A stretch of 64,000 nt of DNA, from positions 1,238,001-1,302,000 of the forward strand of contig NZ_AP014583.1 in assembly GCF_000828715.1 (NCBI RefSeq), read 5' to 3'. Below are positions 27,657 to 35,784 of the stretch, one piece after another. A model generated the notes under the pieces. The model did no database searches. It worked only from the letters and a program-made list of their open reading frames with translations, and was not told where the DNA came from. Both the position numbers and the translations under genes were made by a program. Source of the DNA: Winogradskyella sp. PG-2. GTDB taxonomy: Bacteria; Bacteroidota; Bacteroidia; Flavobacteriales; Flavobacteriaceae. The stretch's first letter is position 1, and each line of letters opens with the position of its first letter.

Positions 27657-29078
27657 ATGAAAACTTTAAAAATTAACAAATTAATACTATTACTAATCGG
27701 TTTAGTAGTATTTAATAGCTGTGTAGAAGATGACGACTTTAACACACCTAACACATCAGTTGTAGAACCAGTCCTTGATGGATCTGAAATTACAATAGCC
27801 TCTATAGCTGGTCGCTTAGCACAAGAACAAGATAATGGAGGTACTTTAGATTATACCGATGAAGACTCTGTAATTACTTTCGATTTTAGTGCAACAAATG
27901 AGTATATGGTTGGTTACGTAATCTCTTCAGATGAAGGAGGAAATTACTTTGAAGAAATAATTCTTCAAGATAAAGCTGAAAATCCAACAATAGGGATTAA
28001 AGTCTTAATTGATGTTAATCCATTATTTATAAGATATGAAGTAGGTAGAAAAGTATTTATTAAGCTTAACGGATTAGCTGTTGGGATTACTAATGGTGTC
28101 TTAACTGTCGGAGCATTAAATGGGAATGAAGTTGATAAAATCCCTTCTGCATCAGAAAATGAATTTATTCTTAGGTCAGCTGCAATTGCAACCATGGTAC
28201 CAATGCCACTTGCCTTTGCAGATTTTTCAGATGATAAAACTAATTTATTAGTAGAATTACAAGATGTTCAATTTAACAGAAACCAAGCTACTGGTGACAA
28301 TCCATTTAGCTATGCCTCTGAAGGCTCTGATGAATTTGATGGTGAACGTACTTTAGAAAGTTGTACAGCAGCATCTTCTGTAATATTTAGTACAAGTACT
28401 TTTGCTGATTTTAAAAGTTTAACATTGCCATCTGGTAGAGGTAATATGACTGCTATATTAACCAAAGACTTTTTTGGAGAAACTTTTAATATTGTGGTCA
28501 ACTCTCCTGAAGATATCAACTTTGATAATGCAGAACGTTGTGACCCTGATTTCTTGGAATGTACTGGAGCCTCTGGTGGAGGTGCTGCCATATATGAAGA
28601 AAACTTTGAAGGATTCGCTGGTTACGCAGCTGAAGGTTGGACTAACGTTAATGTTAGTGGCGGAGGTACGGACTGGATTATAGGAAACTTTAGTGGTTCT
28701 AGTTATGCTCAAATTTCTGGGTTTAATAGTGGTGATGATGAAATAAATGTTTGGTTAGTGACTCCCACAATAAATATGGACAGCTCTACTGGTGAAGAAT
28801 TATCATTTGATGTTCAATCTAATTTTGATAACGGTACTATTTTATCTGTTTATGTTTCTTCTGATTTCACAGGAGATCCTGCTACTGCTACATGGCAAAT
28901 ACTTGATGCTTCAATACCTACTGGACCAAGTGGTGGATTTGGTAGCTTTGAAGGTGTTGGGCCAATAAACATTTCTTGTATTGATGGAGATGTTAACTTT
29001 GCTTTCTTCTACGAAGGTTCTGACCCAAGTGCTACAACTAGATATCATATCGATAATATTGAAGTTACAGGCAACTAA
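27657..29078 (+). CDS. DUF5689 surface lipoprotein, partner of the TonB receptor
   Basis: An upstream ATG at 27630 exists, but the ATG at 27657 gives the proper lipoprotein signal (MKTLKINKLILLLIGLVVFNSC). About 473 residues. The N-terminal half matches DUF5689 (DGSEITIASIAGRL, YVISSDEGGNYFEEIILQD, RYEVGRKVFIKLNGLAVG), an OB-like beta domain. The C-terminal 170 residues (YEENFEGFAGYAAEGWTN ... YHIDNIEVTGN) are a choice-of-anchor J/MAM-like jelly roll. DUF5689 proteins commonly sit next to TonB receptors and secreted nucleases or phosphatases in this phylum, so a substrate-binding role at the cell surface is likely. Confidence 0.82.
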   Translation: MKTLKINKLILLLIGLVVFNSCVEDDDFNTPNTSVVEPVLDGSEITIASIAGRLAQEQDNGGTLDYTDEDSVITFDFSATNEYMVGYVISSDEGGNYFEEIILQDKAENPTIGIKVLIDVNPLFIRYEVGRKVFIKLNGLAVGITNGVLTVGALNGNEVDKIPSASENEFILRSAAIATMVPMPLAFADFSDDKTNLLVELQDVQFNRNQATGDNPFSYASEGSDEFDGERTLESCTAASSVIFSTSTFADFKSLTLPSGRGNMTAILTKDFFGETFNIVVNSPEDINFDNAERCDPDFLECTGASGGGAAIYEENFEGFAGYAAEGWTNVNVSGGGTDWIIGNFSGSSYAQISGFNSGDDEINVWLVTPTINMDSSTGEELSFDVQSNFDNGTILSVYVSSDFTGDPATATWQILDASIPTGPSGGFGSFEGVGPINISCIDGDVNFAFFYEGSDPSATTRYHIDNIEVTGN

Positions 29079-29092
29079 TATATTTTATACTT

Positions 29093-29132
29093 AAAAAAAG
29101 CCACATCTTTGTATTAAAGGTGTGGCTTTTTT
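29093..29132 (+). terminator. Intrinsic terminator after the DUF5689 gene
   Basis: Stem AAAGCCACATCTTT / AAAGGTGTGGCTTTT with one wobble pair, followed by a T run. It closes the TonB receptor operon just before the next gene at 29144. Confidence 0.85.
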
Positions 29133-29143
29133 AATTTAATACT

Positions 29144-29509
29144 ATGTTAGATAAATTCTATATTTCCGTCTTTAATCATTATAAAAAAAACTTAGGCAAG
29201 AAGAGTCTTAAGTTGGCATTGCTATATATTAACTTTTTAGAGCTATCAATTATATTGGCTTTAGGAGCATTTTTTATGGCATTTGCTTCACAAATGAAAT
29301 TATTAATAATGTCTTCAACAAAATTCTGGATACTTTTTACTTTAGTGGCTTTGTTTGTTGTTTTTAAAAATTGGATGCATTACAATGGTAAAAAGAGAAC
29401 TGTTTTAAATGCTAAACTTAAAGGGAATAAAACATCTATTTACATATTATGGCTTCTACCTTTTGGGTGTCTTTTTATTGCCTTTATTTTGCTTCAAGTA
29501 TTAAACTAA
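29144..29509 (+). CDS. Small membrane protein, three predicted helices, unknown function
   Basis: 121 residues. Basic N-terminus (FNHYKKNLGKKSLKL), helices at about 25-47, 59-78 and 96-120, with a Lys/Arg-rich loop between the second and third (YNGKKRTVLNAKLKG). No family recognised. It is separated from upstream and downstream genes by terminators, so it is probably a single-gene unit, though the promoter is not obvious between the upstream terminator and its start. Confidence 0.65.
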   Translation: MLDKFYISVFNHYKKNLGKKSLKLALLYINFLELSIILALGAFFMAFASQMKLLIMSSTKFWILFTLVALFVVFKNWMHYNGKKRTVLNAKLKGNKTSIYILWLLPFGCLFIAFILLQVLN

Positions 29510-29540
29510 AAAAGCACTATCGATTAAGACAGTGCTTTAA
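29508..29540 (+). terminator. Intrinsic terminator of the small membrane-protein gene
   Basis: AAAGCACT (29511-29518) pairs with AGTGCTTT (29531-29538), 12-base loop. The hairpin begins immediately after the TAA. The T run is short. Confidence 0.65.
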
Positions 29541-29608
29541 AATAAATTCTTATAATTATCTAAACTTTGCTTTTCGCTTATTAAGATAGATTTTATCTAA
29601 TTAAATTT

Positions 29609-30016
29609 TTACTCTTTAGTATTTTCTTCACTAAAATCGTCTACGATTTTTACATCTTTTACCTTATAAACATCAGCAACTTTAGTTACAGTTTCTTCTA
29701 AAGATTTTGGTGTTACTTTTGCTTCATCGTATTCTACCATTGCTAAACGCTTATCAAAATCTACTTTTGCAGTTTTAACTCCTTCCATTTTAGCCATTTT
29801 TTTCTCAATGGTTTTAGCACAACCCATAGCACAAGTCATACCGTCAATACTAAATTCTACTTTAGCATATGTAGCATTAGGGTCTAAACTTTCTGGAACA
29901 TCTTTTTTAGTGACTTCTACATCAACAGTTTTAACTTCTGGTTCAGTATCATTTTTACAAGAGGTAAATACTAATGCCACAATAGCAACAATACATAAAT
30001 TTTTAAGGGTCTTCAT
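29609..30016 (-). CDS. Heavy-metal-associated (HMA) domain lipoprotein
   Basis: 135 residues. Lipoprotein signal with Cys20 (ALVFTSCKND). Residues about 50-118 are an HMA fold (KVEFSIDGMTCAMGCAKTIEKKM ... VDFDKRLAMVEYDEAKVTPKSL). The metal-binding loop is MTCAMGC, with Cys62 and Cys66, one residue longer than the usual CxxC; this CxxxC form is common in Bacteroidota HMA lipoproteins. It likely binds copper or another soft metal in the periplasm. Divergent from the EamA transporter, with 96 bases between the two starts. Confidence 0.88.
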   Translation of the reverse strand: MKTLKNLCIVAIVALVFTSCKNDTEPEVKTVDVEVTKKDVPESLDPNATYAKVEFSIDGMTCAMGCAKTIEKKMAKMEGVKTAKVDFDKRLAMVEYDEAKVTPKSLEETVTKVADVYKVKDVKIVDDFSEENTKE

Positions 30017-30112
30017 AAATTTAAATTATTGGATTTTGGCTAAAACTAATAAATATTGATGTTTCTTAAACAAGAATTAACGATTTTTGTGATTCTTTTA
30101 TATTGCTTTTGT

Positions 30113-30991
30113 ATGAAAAACACTAACGTTAAGTGGATGTACCTTTTAGTATTATCTGTAATTTGGGGCAGTTCATTTATCTTGATTAAGAAGTCCCTTT
30201 TAGGGCTTACAGCTTATCAACTTGGTGCTTTAAGATCTATCATAACTGGTATTATTCTTCTCGCTTTTGGTTATCATACATTAAAAAATATATCCAAATC
30301 AAAATGGATCTGGCTTATCATTTCTGGGCTTTTAGGTTCTTTTATTCCATCATTCTTTTTTGCAATTGCTGAAACTGAAATTGATAGTGCAGTTGCATCA
30401 ATACTAAATTCTTTAGTCCCTTTAAACACCATTCTATTAGGTTTTGCTGTCTTTAAAATAACATCTACTAAGCGTCAAGTTTTAGGTGTAATAATCGGTT
30501 TTATAGGTACTGCCATTCTTATATTAAAAGGCTCTGAATTAAATCCCAATCAAAATTATTTATATGCTGGTTATGTGATTGCTTCTACACTCATGTACGC
30601 AGCTAACGTTAACATTATAAAACGTTATTTACAAGATGTAAAACCGTTGGCCATTGCTGCTGGGAACTATGTATTTATAATATTACCTGCTATCATTATA
30701 CTTCTTTTTACAGACTTCTTTACTGCGGAGCGTTTTAGTAATCCAAATTTTACTAACGCTATGATTTATATTACTGTTTTATCAGTTCTAGGTACAGCAA
30801 TAGCAAAAGTGATTTTCTTTAAACTTGTACAGATATCGACGCCTGTTTTTGCCTCTTCGGTAACTTATGTTATGCCAATTGTAGCATTAATTTGGGGAGT
30901 CTTAGATGATGAAGCTTTTAGTCTTATTCAAGGTTTAGCTGCCATTCTTATTTTAGTGGGTGTTTATCTGGTACATAAACGTAAGGCATAA
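30113..30991 (+). CDS. EamA/DMT-family permease
   Basis: The frame is open from an ATG at 30056, but the ATG at 30113 (MKNTNVKWMYLLVLSVIWGSSFILIKK) is the normal start: the WGSSF motif of the first helix is then about residue 18, as in other DMT proteins. 292 residues, ten membrane helices in two EamA repeats, the second beginning near YAGYVIASTLMYAANVNIIKR. The family exports amino acids, metabolites or drugs; the substrate is unknown. Confidence 0.88.
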   Translation: MKNTNVKWMYLLVLSVIWGSSFILIKKSLLGLTAYQLGALRSIITGIILLAFGYHTLKNISKSKWIWLIISGLLGSFIPSFFFAIAETEIDSAVASILNSLVPLNTILLGFAVFKITSTKRQVLGVIIGFIGTAILILKGSELNPNQNYLYAGYVIASTLMYAANVNIIKRYLQDVKPLAIAAGNYVFIILPAIIILLFTDFFTAERFSNPNFTNAMIYITVLSVLGTAIAKVIFFKLVQISTPVFASSVTYVMPIVALIWGVLDDEAFSLIQGLAAILILVGVYLVHKRKA

Positions 30992-31019
30992 AAAAACCGA
31001 AGCTCTCACTTCGGTTTTT
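30992..31019. terminator. Bidirectional intrinsic terminator
   Basis: AAAAACCGAAG and CTTCGGTTTTT form an 11-base stem around CTCTCA. Serves the EamA gene and the convergent M16 peptidase operon. Confidence 0.92.
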
Positions 31020-31042
31020 CTAATTATTTAGAATACTTACTT

Positions 31043-33109
31043 TTAGTCAAAATCAGCATCAGTTACACCTTCGTTGATTTTAACTTCCTTCAATTTAAAT
31101 ACAACAGACTGACCCATCATAGTGGCATCTCTTGTCTCAGGAAATTTTAAACCATTAAATTCTTTATAATCTTTTAATAAAGCTTCTTCACTTTGTGTTT
31201 GCCCTCCCATTGATGTGGTCTGTACTTCTTTAACTTTAAGTCCTGTCTCTACATCGTAATAAAGCAAAAATGATACAACTTCACCGCCAACTTCAATTAC
31301 ATAGGCATCTCTTCCATCAATTTTTTCTATACCAGTTATTTTTGCTAAATCAGAATCTACCAAATTGATCTCCATAAATAGTCCAGCGTTGGCCTTCATA
31401 TCATTAGTCATATTTTCCGGTAAAGGTTGTTTATTTGCTGTAGCTCCATCTTGTTTCATTATCATCGACATCATCTTGTTTCCACCCATGTAAATACTTC
31501 GAGCAGTCTTACCGTCCACACGTTTTTCTTCAGACACTACTGCTCCCATAGGAGTTGTAGCTTCATATTGTGTCATTACAGATTTTAAAGTGCTCATTTT
31601 ATCTTTTACACCTACCTCAGTTAAATACTTATTCAAAATAGTCTTTAATGTAACACCTTCTGGTAATGAGACTGATAACTCAGGTCGCTCTGCACCATTT
31701 GCTTCTTTATCAAAAAATTTGACTGGTAGTTTATTACCGTTCCATTCTATTTTTTCTACATTTTCTAAAACATCTGCGGCTTTACCAACCAATACGATTC
31801 TCATCTTATCATCATCAAGATACTTGTTGGCGATTTTATTGATATCCTCAACAGAAACCGCATCAATATTGGCAATATAATTTTTATAAAAATCTTTAGG
31901 TAAATTATTGATTTTAATATTTAGAGCACGTCTAAGCGCAACTGCTTTATCTTCAGATTCTAGTATAAAATTTCCTAAAAATTTTGCTTTTGCTGTCTCT
32001 AATTTCTCAGCGTCAACTGGTTCTGTTTTTATTCTTTTAATTTCTTTTAAAGTTTCTACAACAGCACTATCCGTAACTTCATTTCTCACTTTTGTGGTTG
32101 CTCTAAATGAAGAGTTATAATATCTACCTGTTCCTAATGATGATCTTGCACCATAAGTATAACCATTGGCTTCTCTTAAATTCATGTTTAGATAAGATCC
32201 AAAAGCTCCACCTAAAATATAATTTGTAACTAAAGCTCCGTGGTAATCCTTATCATTCATTTTTAATGGTGATACACTCATTACAGCTAATTCAGTTTGA
32301 ACAGCGTTAGGAACATCTACAAAATTAATTTCTGTAGTTGACACATCACTAAAGCTAGGATAATCTGGTGTTGCTACACTACCAGACTCCCATTTACCCA
32401 TATATTTTTTAAGTAATTTCTTTGCCTCTTTTGCAGTGATATCACCCGAAAATAAAATGTAAGCTTTTGACGGCTTAAATCTAGAATCGTAAAACTTTTG
32501 CACGTCTTCTAAATTTACATTCTTAACCGTTTCTTTTGTAACAATCTCGCCAGCTGCATGATTTTTTCCGTACAACAAAGCACTTCTTACATTACCGGCA
32601 ATTGCTGCTGCACTATTTTCGCCAGATTTTATACCTTCTATTAATTGATCTTTTTCAAAGTCTAATTCTTTTTGTGTAAACTTTGGTTCTAATGCCGCTT
32701 CGGCAAAAAGGCTAAATACCTCTTCCTTATATTTAGAAAGACAAAATCCAAATCCACCATTAGGACTTACATTAACATTAGCACCTAAGAAATCTACCTT
32801 TTCACTAAAGTCATCTTTAGAGGTTCTTTGGGTTTCTTTACCCATTAAAGCACTAGTTAAAGACTGTACTCCTGCTTTATCGCCTTCAAATACTGGTGGG
32901 TTATTTAAATTTAAACTCCAGTTAACTGATGGTAATTTAGAATCAGTTACTACTAATACTGTTAATCCATTTTTAAGTGTAAATTCTGTTGCTTCACCTA
33001 AATTTACTTCTGGTGTAGGACCTGAAGCAGGAATCTTTGATCTATCAATTTGAGCAGTTACGACAAAACTCGCAACTAACATAAATGTGAATATTATATA
33101 TTTTTTCAT
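31043..33109 (-). CDS. M16-family metallopeptidase-like protein, non-catalytic subunit with C-terminal extension
   Basis: 688 residues, signal peptide MKKYIIFTFMLVASFVVTAQ. Residues about 30-450 have the M16 two-domain pattern, but the place where HxxEH should occur reads NNPPVFEGDKAGVQSLTSAL, with no His or Glu ligands, so this is the inactive partner in a two-subunit M16 peptidase, as seen in other bacterial pairs. It keeps the substrate-binding RxxxY-like segment (LREANGYTYGARSSLG). The last 230 residues are an extra domain (MGAVVSEEKRVDGKTARSIYMGGNKMMSMIMKQD...) of lipoprotein-carrier-like beta type. Starts 23 bases after the catalytic subunit. Confidence 0.88.
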   Translation of the reverse strand: MKKYIIFTFMLVASFVVTAQIDRSKIPASGPTPEVNLGEATEFTLKNGLTVLVVTDSKLPSVNWSLNLNNPPVFEGDKAGVQSLTSALMGKETQRTSKDDFSEKVDFLGANVNVSPNGGFGFCLSKYKEEVFSLFAEAALEPKFTQKELDFEKDQLIEGIKSGENSAAAIAGNVRSALLYGKNHAAGEIVTKETVKNVNLEDVQKFYDSRFKPSKAYILFSGDITAKEAKKLLKKYMGKWESGSVATPDYPSFSDVSTTEINFVDVPNAVQTELAVMSVSPLKMNDKDYHGALVTNYILGGAFGSYLNMNLREANGYTYGARSSLGTGRYYNSSFRATTKVRNEVTDSAVVETLKEIKRIKTEPVDAEKLETAKAKFLGNFILESEDKAVALRRALNIKINNLPKDFYKNYIANIDAVSVEDINKIANKYLDDDKMRIVLVGKAADVLENVEKIEWNGNKLPVKFFDKEANGAERPELSVSLPEGVTLKTILNKYLTEVGVKDKMSTLKSVMTQYEATTPMGAVVSEEKRVDGKTARSIYMGGNKMMSMIMKQDGATANKQPLPENMTNDMKANAGLFMEINLVDSDLAKITGIEKIDGRDAYVIEVGGEVVSFLLYYDVETGLKVKEVQTTSMGGQTQSEEALLKDYKEFNGLKFPETRDATMMGQSVVFKLKEVKINEGVTDADFD

Positions 33110-33132
33110 GTTTCTTAACTTATTTTTTAATT

Positions 33133-34464
33133 CTAGTTTTCTGGTTCAGATCCTGCTAAATACTTAATCTCAACACGTTGGTTTGGATTTAAATATTGCT
33201 TAGCAACACGCATAATATCTTCTCGAGTAATACTTCTGTAAACATCTAACTCTTTATTAATACGACTCGCATCACCTTGTAACATTTGGTATGTAGCAAG
33301 TGATGATGCAATACCTTCTACACGAGAATTAGCATTAACAAAACGTGTTTCAAACTGATTTTGTAGTTTCTGATATTCTTTTTCAGAAATTAATTCTGTT
33401 TGTAATTTTTTAATCTCTTCATCTATAGTAGACTTTAGATTATCCCAATTAGGTTCACCTTTAATTAGCGCTCCCATAGTATAAGTTCCGTAATCTTGAT
33501 TTGCTTGATTGAATGCTAAAACTTGCACTGCAACTTGGTCTTTATCTACCATTCTCTTATACATTCGAGAGCTGTTCCCTCCAGTTAATATAGAAGATAT
33601 ATAATCTAAAACATAAGCATCTTTTTCTACAGATTTTGGTGTTATATATGAAAAGATATAAGCTGGAATTTGAATATTAGAATCATATTCAGTAGCATAT
33701 CTTGTTTCAGTTATAGCAGGTTCTAATATTGCAGTTCTTACGTTTGTCTCTGCCCTATTTTTTATAGGGCCAAAATAATCGGCAATCATTTTCTTTGTAT
33801 CGTCAATATTAATATCGCCTGCTACTACTAAAGTTGCATTGTTCGGATTATAATATTGGTCATTAAAAGCAATAAATTCACTTAATTCAGCTGCATTTAA
33901 ATCATCCATAGATCCAATAACTGATCTTCCATAAGGATGTACTTTAAATAAGTGTTTATCTACACCTGTTCTATAAATGATTTTTCCATAAGGAGAATTA
34001 TCTATTCTTTGGCGTTTTTCCTCTTTTACAACTTCATTTTGAGTATCTACACCAATTTTTTCAATTTTTGGGTGTAACATACGCTCACTCTCCATCCAGA
34101 GGCCTATCTCTAGTTTGTTAGACGGAAATGTTTCATAATAATACGTTCTGTCTTGTGATGTATTAGCGTTATTTCTACCACCATTAGCAGAAACGACGTT
34201 AAACCATTCACCTCTTTCAATATTCTCTGTGCCTTCAAATAATAGATGTTCAAAGAAATGAGCAAACCCTGTTCTTCCTTTTACTTCATCTTTTGCACCT
34301 ACTTGATACATTACACCAACAGTAACTAAAGGTGCAGCATTTTCTTGATGTAAGATTACATGTAAACCGTTGTCTAAATCGTACTCCTCAAATTCTACCT
34401 TCTGCGCATTGGAATGAAACCCAACAAGCAACAAAAGTACCAGAGTAAATAAGCTTTTTTTCAT
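33133..34464 (-). CDS. M16-family zinc metallopeptidase, catalytic subunit
   Basis: 443 residues, signal peptide MKKSLFTLVLLLLVGFHSNAQ, so periplasmic. The inverted zinc motif is intact: His69, Glu72 and His73 in FAHFFEHLLFEG, with the third ligand near Glu149 in NEVVKEEKRQR. It belongs to the short (about 50 kDa) M16B type that works with a second, inactive subunit, which is the next gene. It degrades peptides in the periplasm; the natural substrate is unknown. Confidence 0.92.
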   Translation of the reverse strand: MKKSLFTLVLLLLVGFHSNAQKVEFEEYDLDNGLHVILHQENAAPLVTVGVMYQVGAKDEVKGRTGFAHFFEHLLFEGTENIERGEWFNVVSANGGRNNANTSQDRTYYYETFPSNKLEIGLWMESERMLHPKIEKIGVDTQNEVVKEEKRQRIDNSPYGKIIYRTGVDKHLFKVHPYGRSVIGSMDDLNAAELSEFIAFNDQYYNPNNATLVVAGDINIDDTKKMIADYFGPIKNRAETNVRTAILEPAITETRYATEYDSNIQIPAYIFSYITPKSVEKDAYVLDYISSILTGGNSSRMYKRMVDKDQVAVQVLAFNQANQDYGTYTMGALIKGEPNWDNLKSTIDEEIKKLQTELISEKEYQKLQNQFETRFVNANSRVEGIASSLATYQMLQGDASRINKELDVYRSITREDIMRVAKQYLNPNQRVEIKYLAGSEPEN

Positions 34465-34539
34465 TATTAAGTGTGTTTAAAATTTTAAATTGTATAAGTA
34501 TATGTCTTAACTAAATGTAGATTGTTACATTAAGCATCA

Positions 34540-34560
34540 CAAAAATAAGGAATGATTCCT
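34540..34560 (-). promoter_or_regulatory. Leftward -7 box with adjoining palindrome, M16 operon
   Basis: Minus strand TATTTTTG (34540-34547) fits TAnnTTTG. Directly upstream of it AGGAATGATTCCT (34548-34560) is a six-base inverted repeat around one base, placed where an operator would block sigma binding. Confidence 0.45.
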
Positions 34561-34603
34561 CTTTTTTAACATAATAAAATGTGAAAACTCTATTAAAAAT
34601 AAC

Positions 34604-34637
34604 TTTAGTTTTGGTGATAGTCATAAACAAAACTAAA
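34604..34637. promoter_or_regulatory. Hairpin-forming inverted repeat upstream of rplU
   Basis: TTTAGTTTTG (34604-34613) pairs perfectly with CAAAACTAAA (34628-34637) around 14 bases. It lies upstream of the rplU promoter, so it is not in the rplU leader. No function can be assigned. Confidence 0.4.
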
Positions 34638-34673
34638 AAGTCCTTTAAAAAGCAGTCGAAAACGCTCGAAACG

Positions 34674-34704
34674 TTTGTGAATTAAGAATTTAGGAGTATA
34701 TTTG
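34674..34704 (+). promoter_or_regulatory. Strong Bacteroidota promoter for rplU-rpmA
   Basis: TTTG at 34674-34677, 19 bases, then TATATTTG at 34697-34704: consensus boxes at consensus spacing. Predicted transcription start near 34711, giving a leader of about 55 bases. Confidence 0.8.
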
Positions 34705-34765
34705 CATCCGCTTTCTGAGAAGAAAGTGATTTATTTAATAAACAAATTAATAAAAACGTTACGCT

Positions 34766-35422
34766 ATGTACGCAATTGTAGAGATAGCAGGGCATCAATT
34801 TAAAGTTGAAAAAGACCAAAAAGTTTTTGTTAACCGTTTGTCTACTGAAGAAGGTAAGAAAGTTTCTTTCGATAATGTTCTTTTAATAGGTGATGGTAAC
34901 AAAACCACTTTAGGCGCCCCAGCTATAGACGGAGCACAAGTTAGTGCGAAAGTCTTGAAGCACCTTAAGGGTGATAAAGTAATCGTTTTCAAAAAGAAAA
35001 GACGTAAAGGTTACCGTGTTAAAAATGGGCACAGACAATCTTTAACTGAAATCGTAATTGAAAGTATTACTGCTTCTGGAGCTAAGAAAGCTGCTCCTAA
35101 AAAAGAAACCAAGAAAGCTGAACCTAAAGCTGAAAAAGCTGCACCAAAAAAAGCTGCACCTGAAAAGGCAACTGGTAAAGCTGATGATTTAAAGAAAATT
35201 GAAGGTATTGGGCCAAAAATTGCGTCTACTTTAGTAGAAGCAGGTGTTGCTACTTTTGCTGATTTAGCTAAAACTAAGCCAGCTGAAATTTCTGAAATCA
35301 TTGCTGATGTTCGTGGTAACCACGTTACTGACACATGGCCAAAGCAAGCTAAATTAGCTGCTGATGGTAAGTGGGACGAGCTTAAAAAATGGCAAGACGA
35401 ATTAGATGGTGGTAAAGCATAA
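34766..35422 (+). CDS. rplU: 50S ribosomal protein L21 with C-terminal helix-hairpin-helix extension
   Basis: Residues 1-105 are ordinary L21 (MYAIVEIAGHQFKVEKDQKVFVNRL ... KKKRRKGYRVKNGHRQSLTEI), which binds 23S rRNA. Normal L21 ends here. The gene continues with a Lys/Ala/Pro-rich linker (about 106-140) and a helix-hairpin-helix domain (about 141-218: DDLKKIEGIGPKIASTLVEAGVATFADLAKTKPAEI...), whose KIEGIGPKIA hairpin is a nucleic-acid-binding type. The extension recurs in flavobacterial L21 sequences, so it is lineage-typical rather than a local fusion accident. Followed by rpmA after 43 bases. Confidence 0.95.
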   Translation: MYAIVEIAGHQFKVEKDQKVFVNRLSTEEGKKVSFDNVLLIGDGNKTTLGAPAIDGAQVSAKVLKHLKGDKVIVFKKKRRKGYRVKNGHRQSLTEIVIESITASGAKKAAPKKETKKAEPKAEKAAPKKAAPEKATGKADDLKKIEGIGPKIASTLVEAGVATFADLAKTKPAEISEIIADVRGNHVTDTWPKQAKLAADGKWDELKKWQDELDGGKA

Positions 35423-35465
35423 TTGCAAAATCACTTTAAGTATAACAATATAAAACCTTAAGATC

Positions 35466-35726
35466 ATGGCTCATAAAAAAGGAGTTGGTAGTTCGAAGAA
35501 TGGTAGAGAATCAGAATCGAAACGTTTAGGCGTTAAAATTTTTGGTGGACAAGCTGCTGTTGCTGGAAACATTATCATAAGACAACGAGGTAATACGCAC
35601 CATGCAGGTGAAAACGTATACCAAGGAAAAGACCATACTTTACATGCTAAAGTTGATGGTTTAGTAAAGTTTACTAAGAAAAAAGACAACAGGTCTTACG
35701 TTTCTATTGAGCCTTTTGAGGCTTAG
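35466..35726 (+). CDS. rpmA: 50S ribosomal protein L27
   Basis: 86 residues, full length. Begins [24 protein letters not shown], with the conserved N-terminal AHKKG that reaches the peptidyl-transferase centre, so there is no Firmicute-type cleavable leader. [22 protein letters not shown] is the family core. The rplU-rpmA pair is conserved across bacteria. Confidence 0.98.
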   Translation: MAHKKGVGSSKNGRESESKRLGVKIFGGQAAVAGNIIIRQRGNTHHAGENVYQGKDHTLHAKVDGLVKFTKKKDNRSYVSIEPFEA

Positions 35727-35750
35727 GATATTATTTCTTATCAGAGTATT

Positions 35751-35782
35751 AAACCCTTTCTGTTTACAGAGAGGGTTTTTTA
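35751..35782. terminator. Bidirectional intrinsic terminator
   Basis: AAACCCTTTCTG pairs with CAGAGAGGGTTT (one wobble) around TTTA, followed by a T run. It ends rplU-rpmA and, in the other direction, the M28-MutS-like operon. Confidence 0.9.
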
Positions 35783-35784
35783 TT

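Larger units (their letters stand above)
34465..34765. other. Divergent regulatory region between M16 peptidase and rplU
   Basis: About 300 bases without a gene. It contains a leftward -7 box with an adjacent palindrome (34540-34560), a hairpin (34604-34637) and the rplU promoter (34674-34704), listed separately. Confidence 0.7.
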
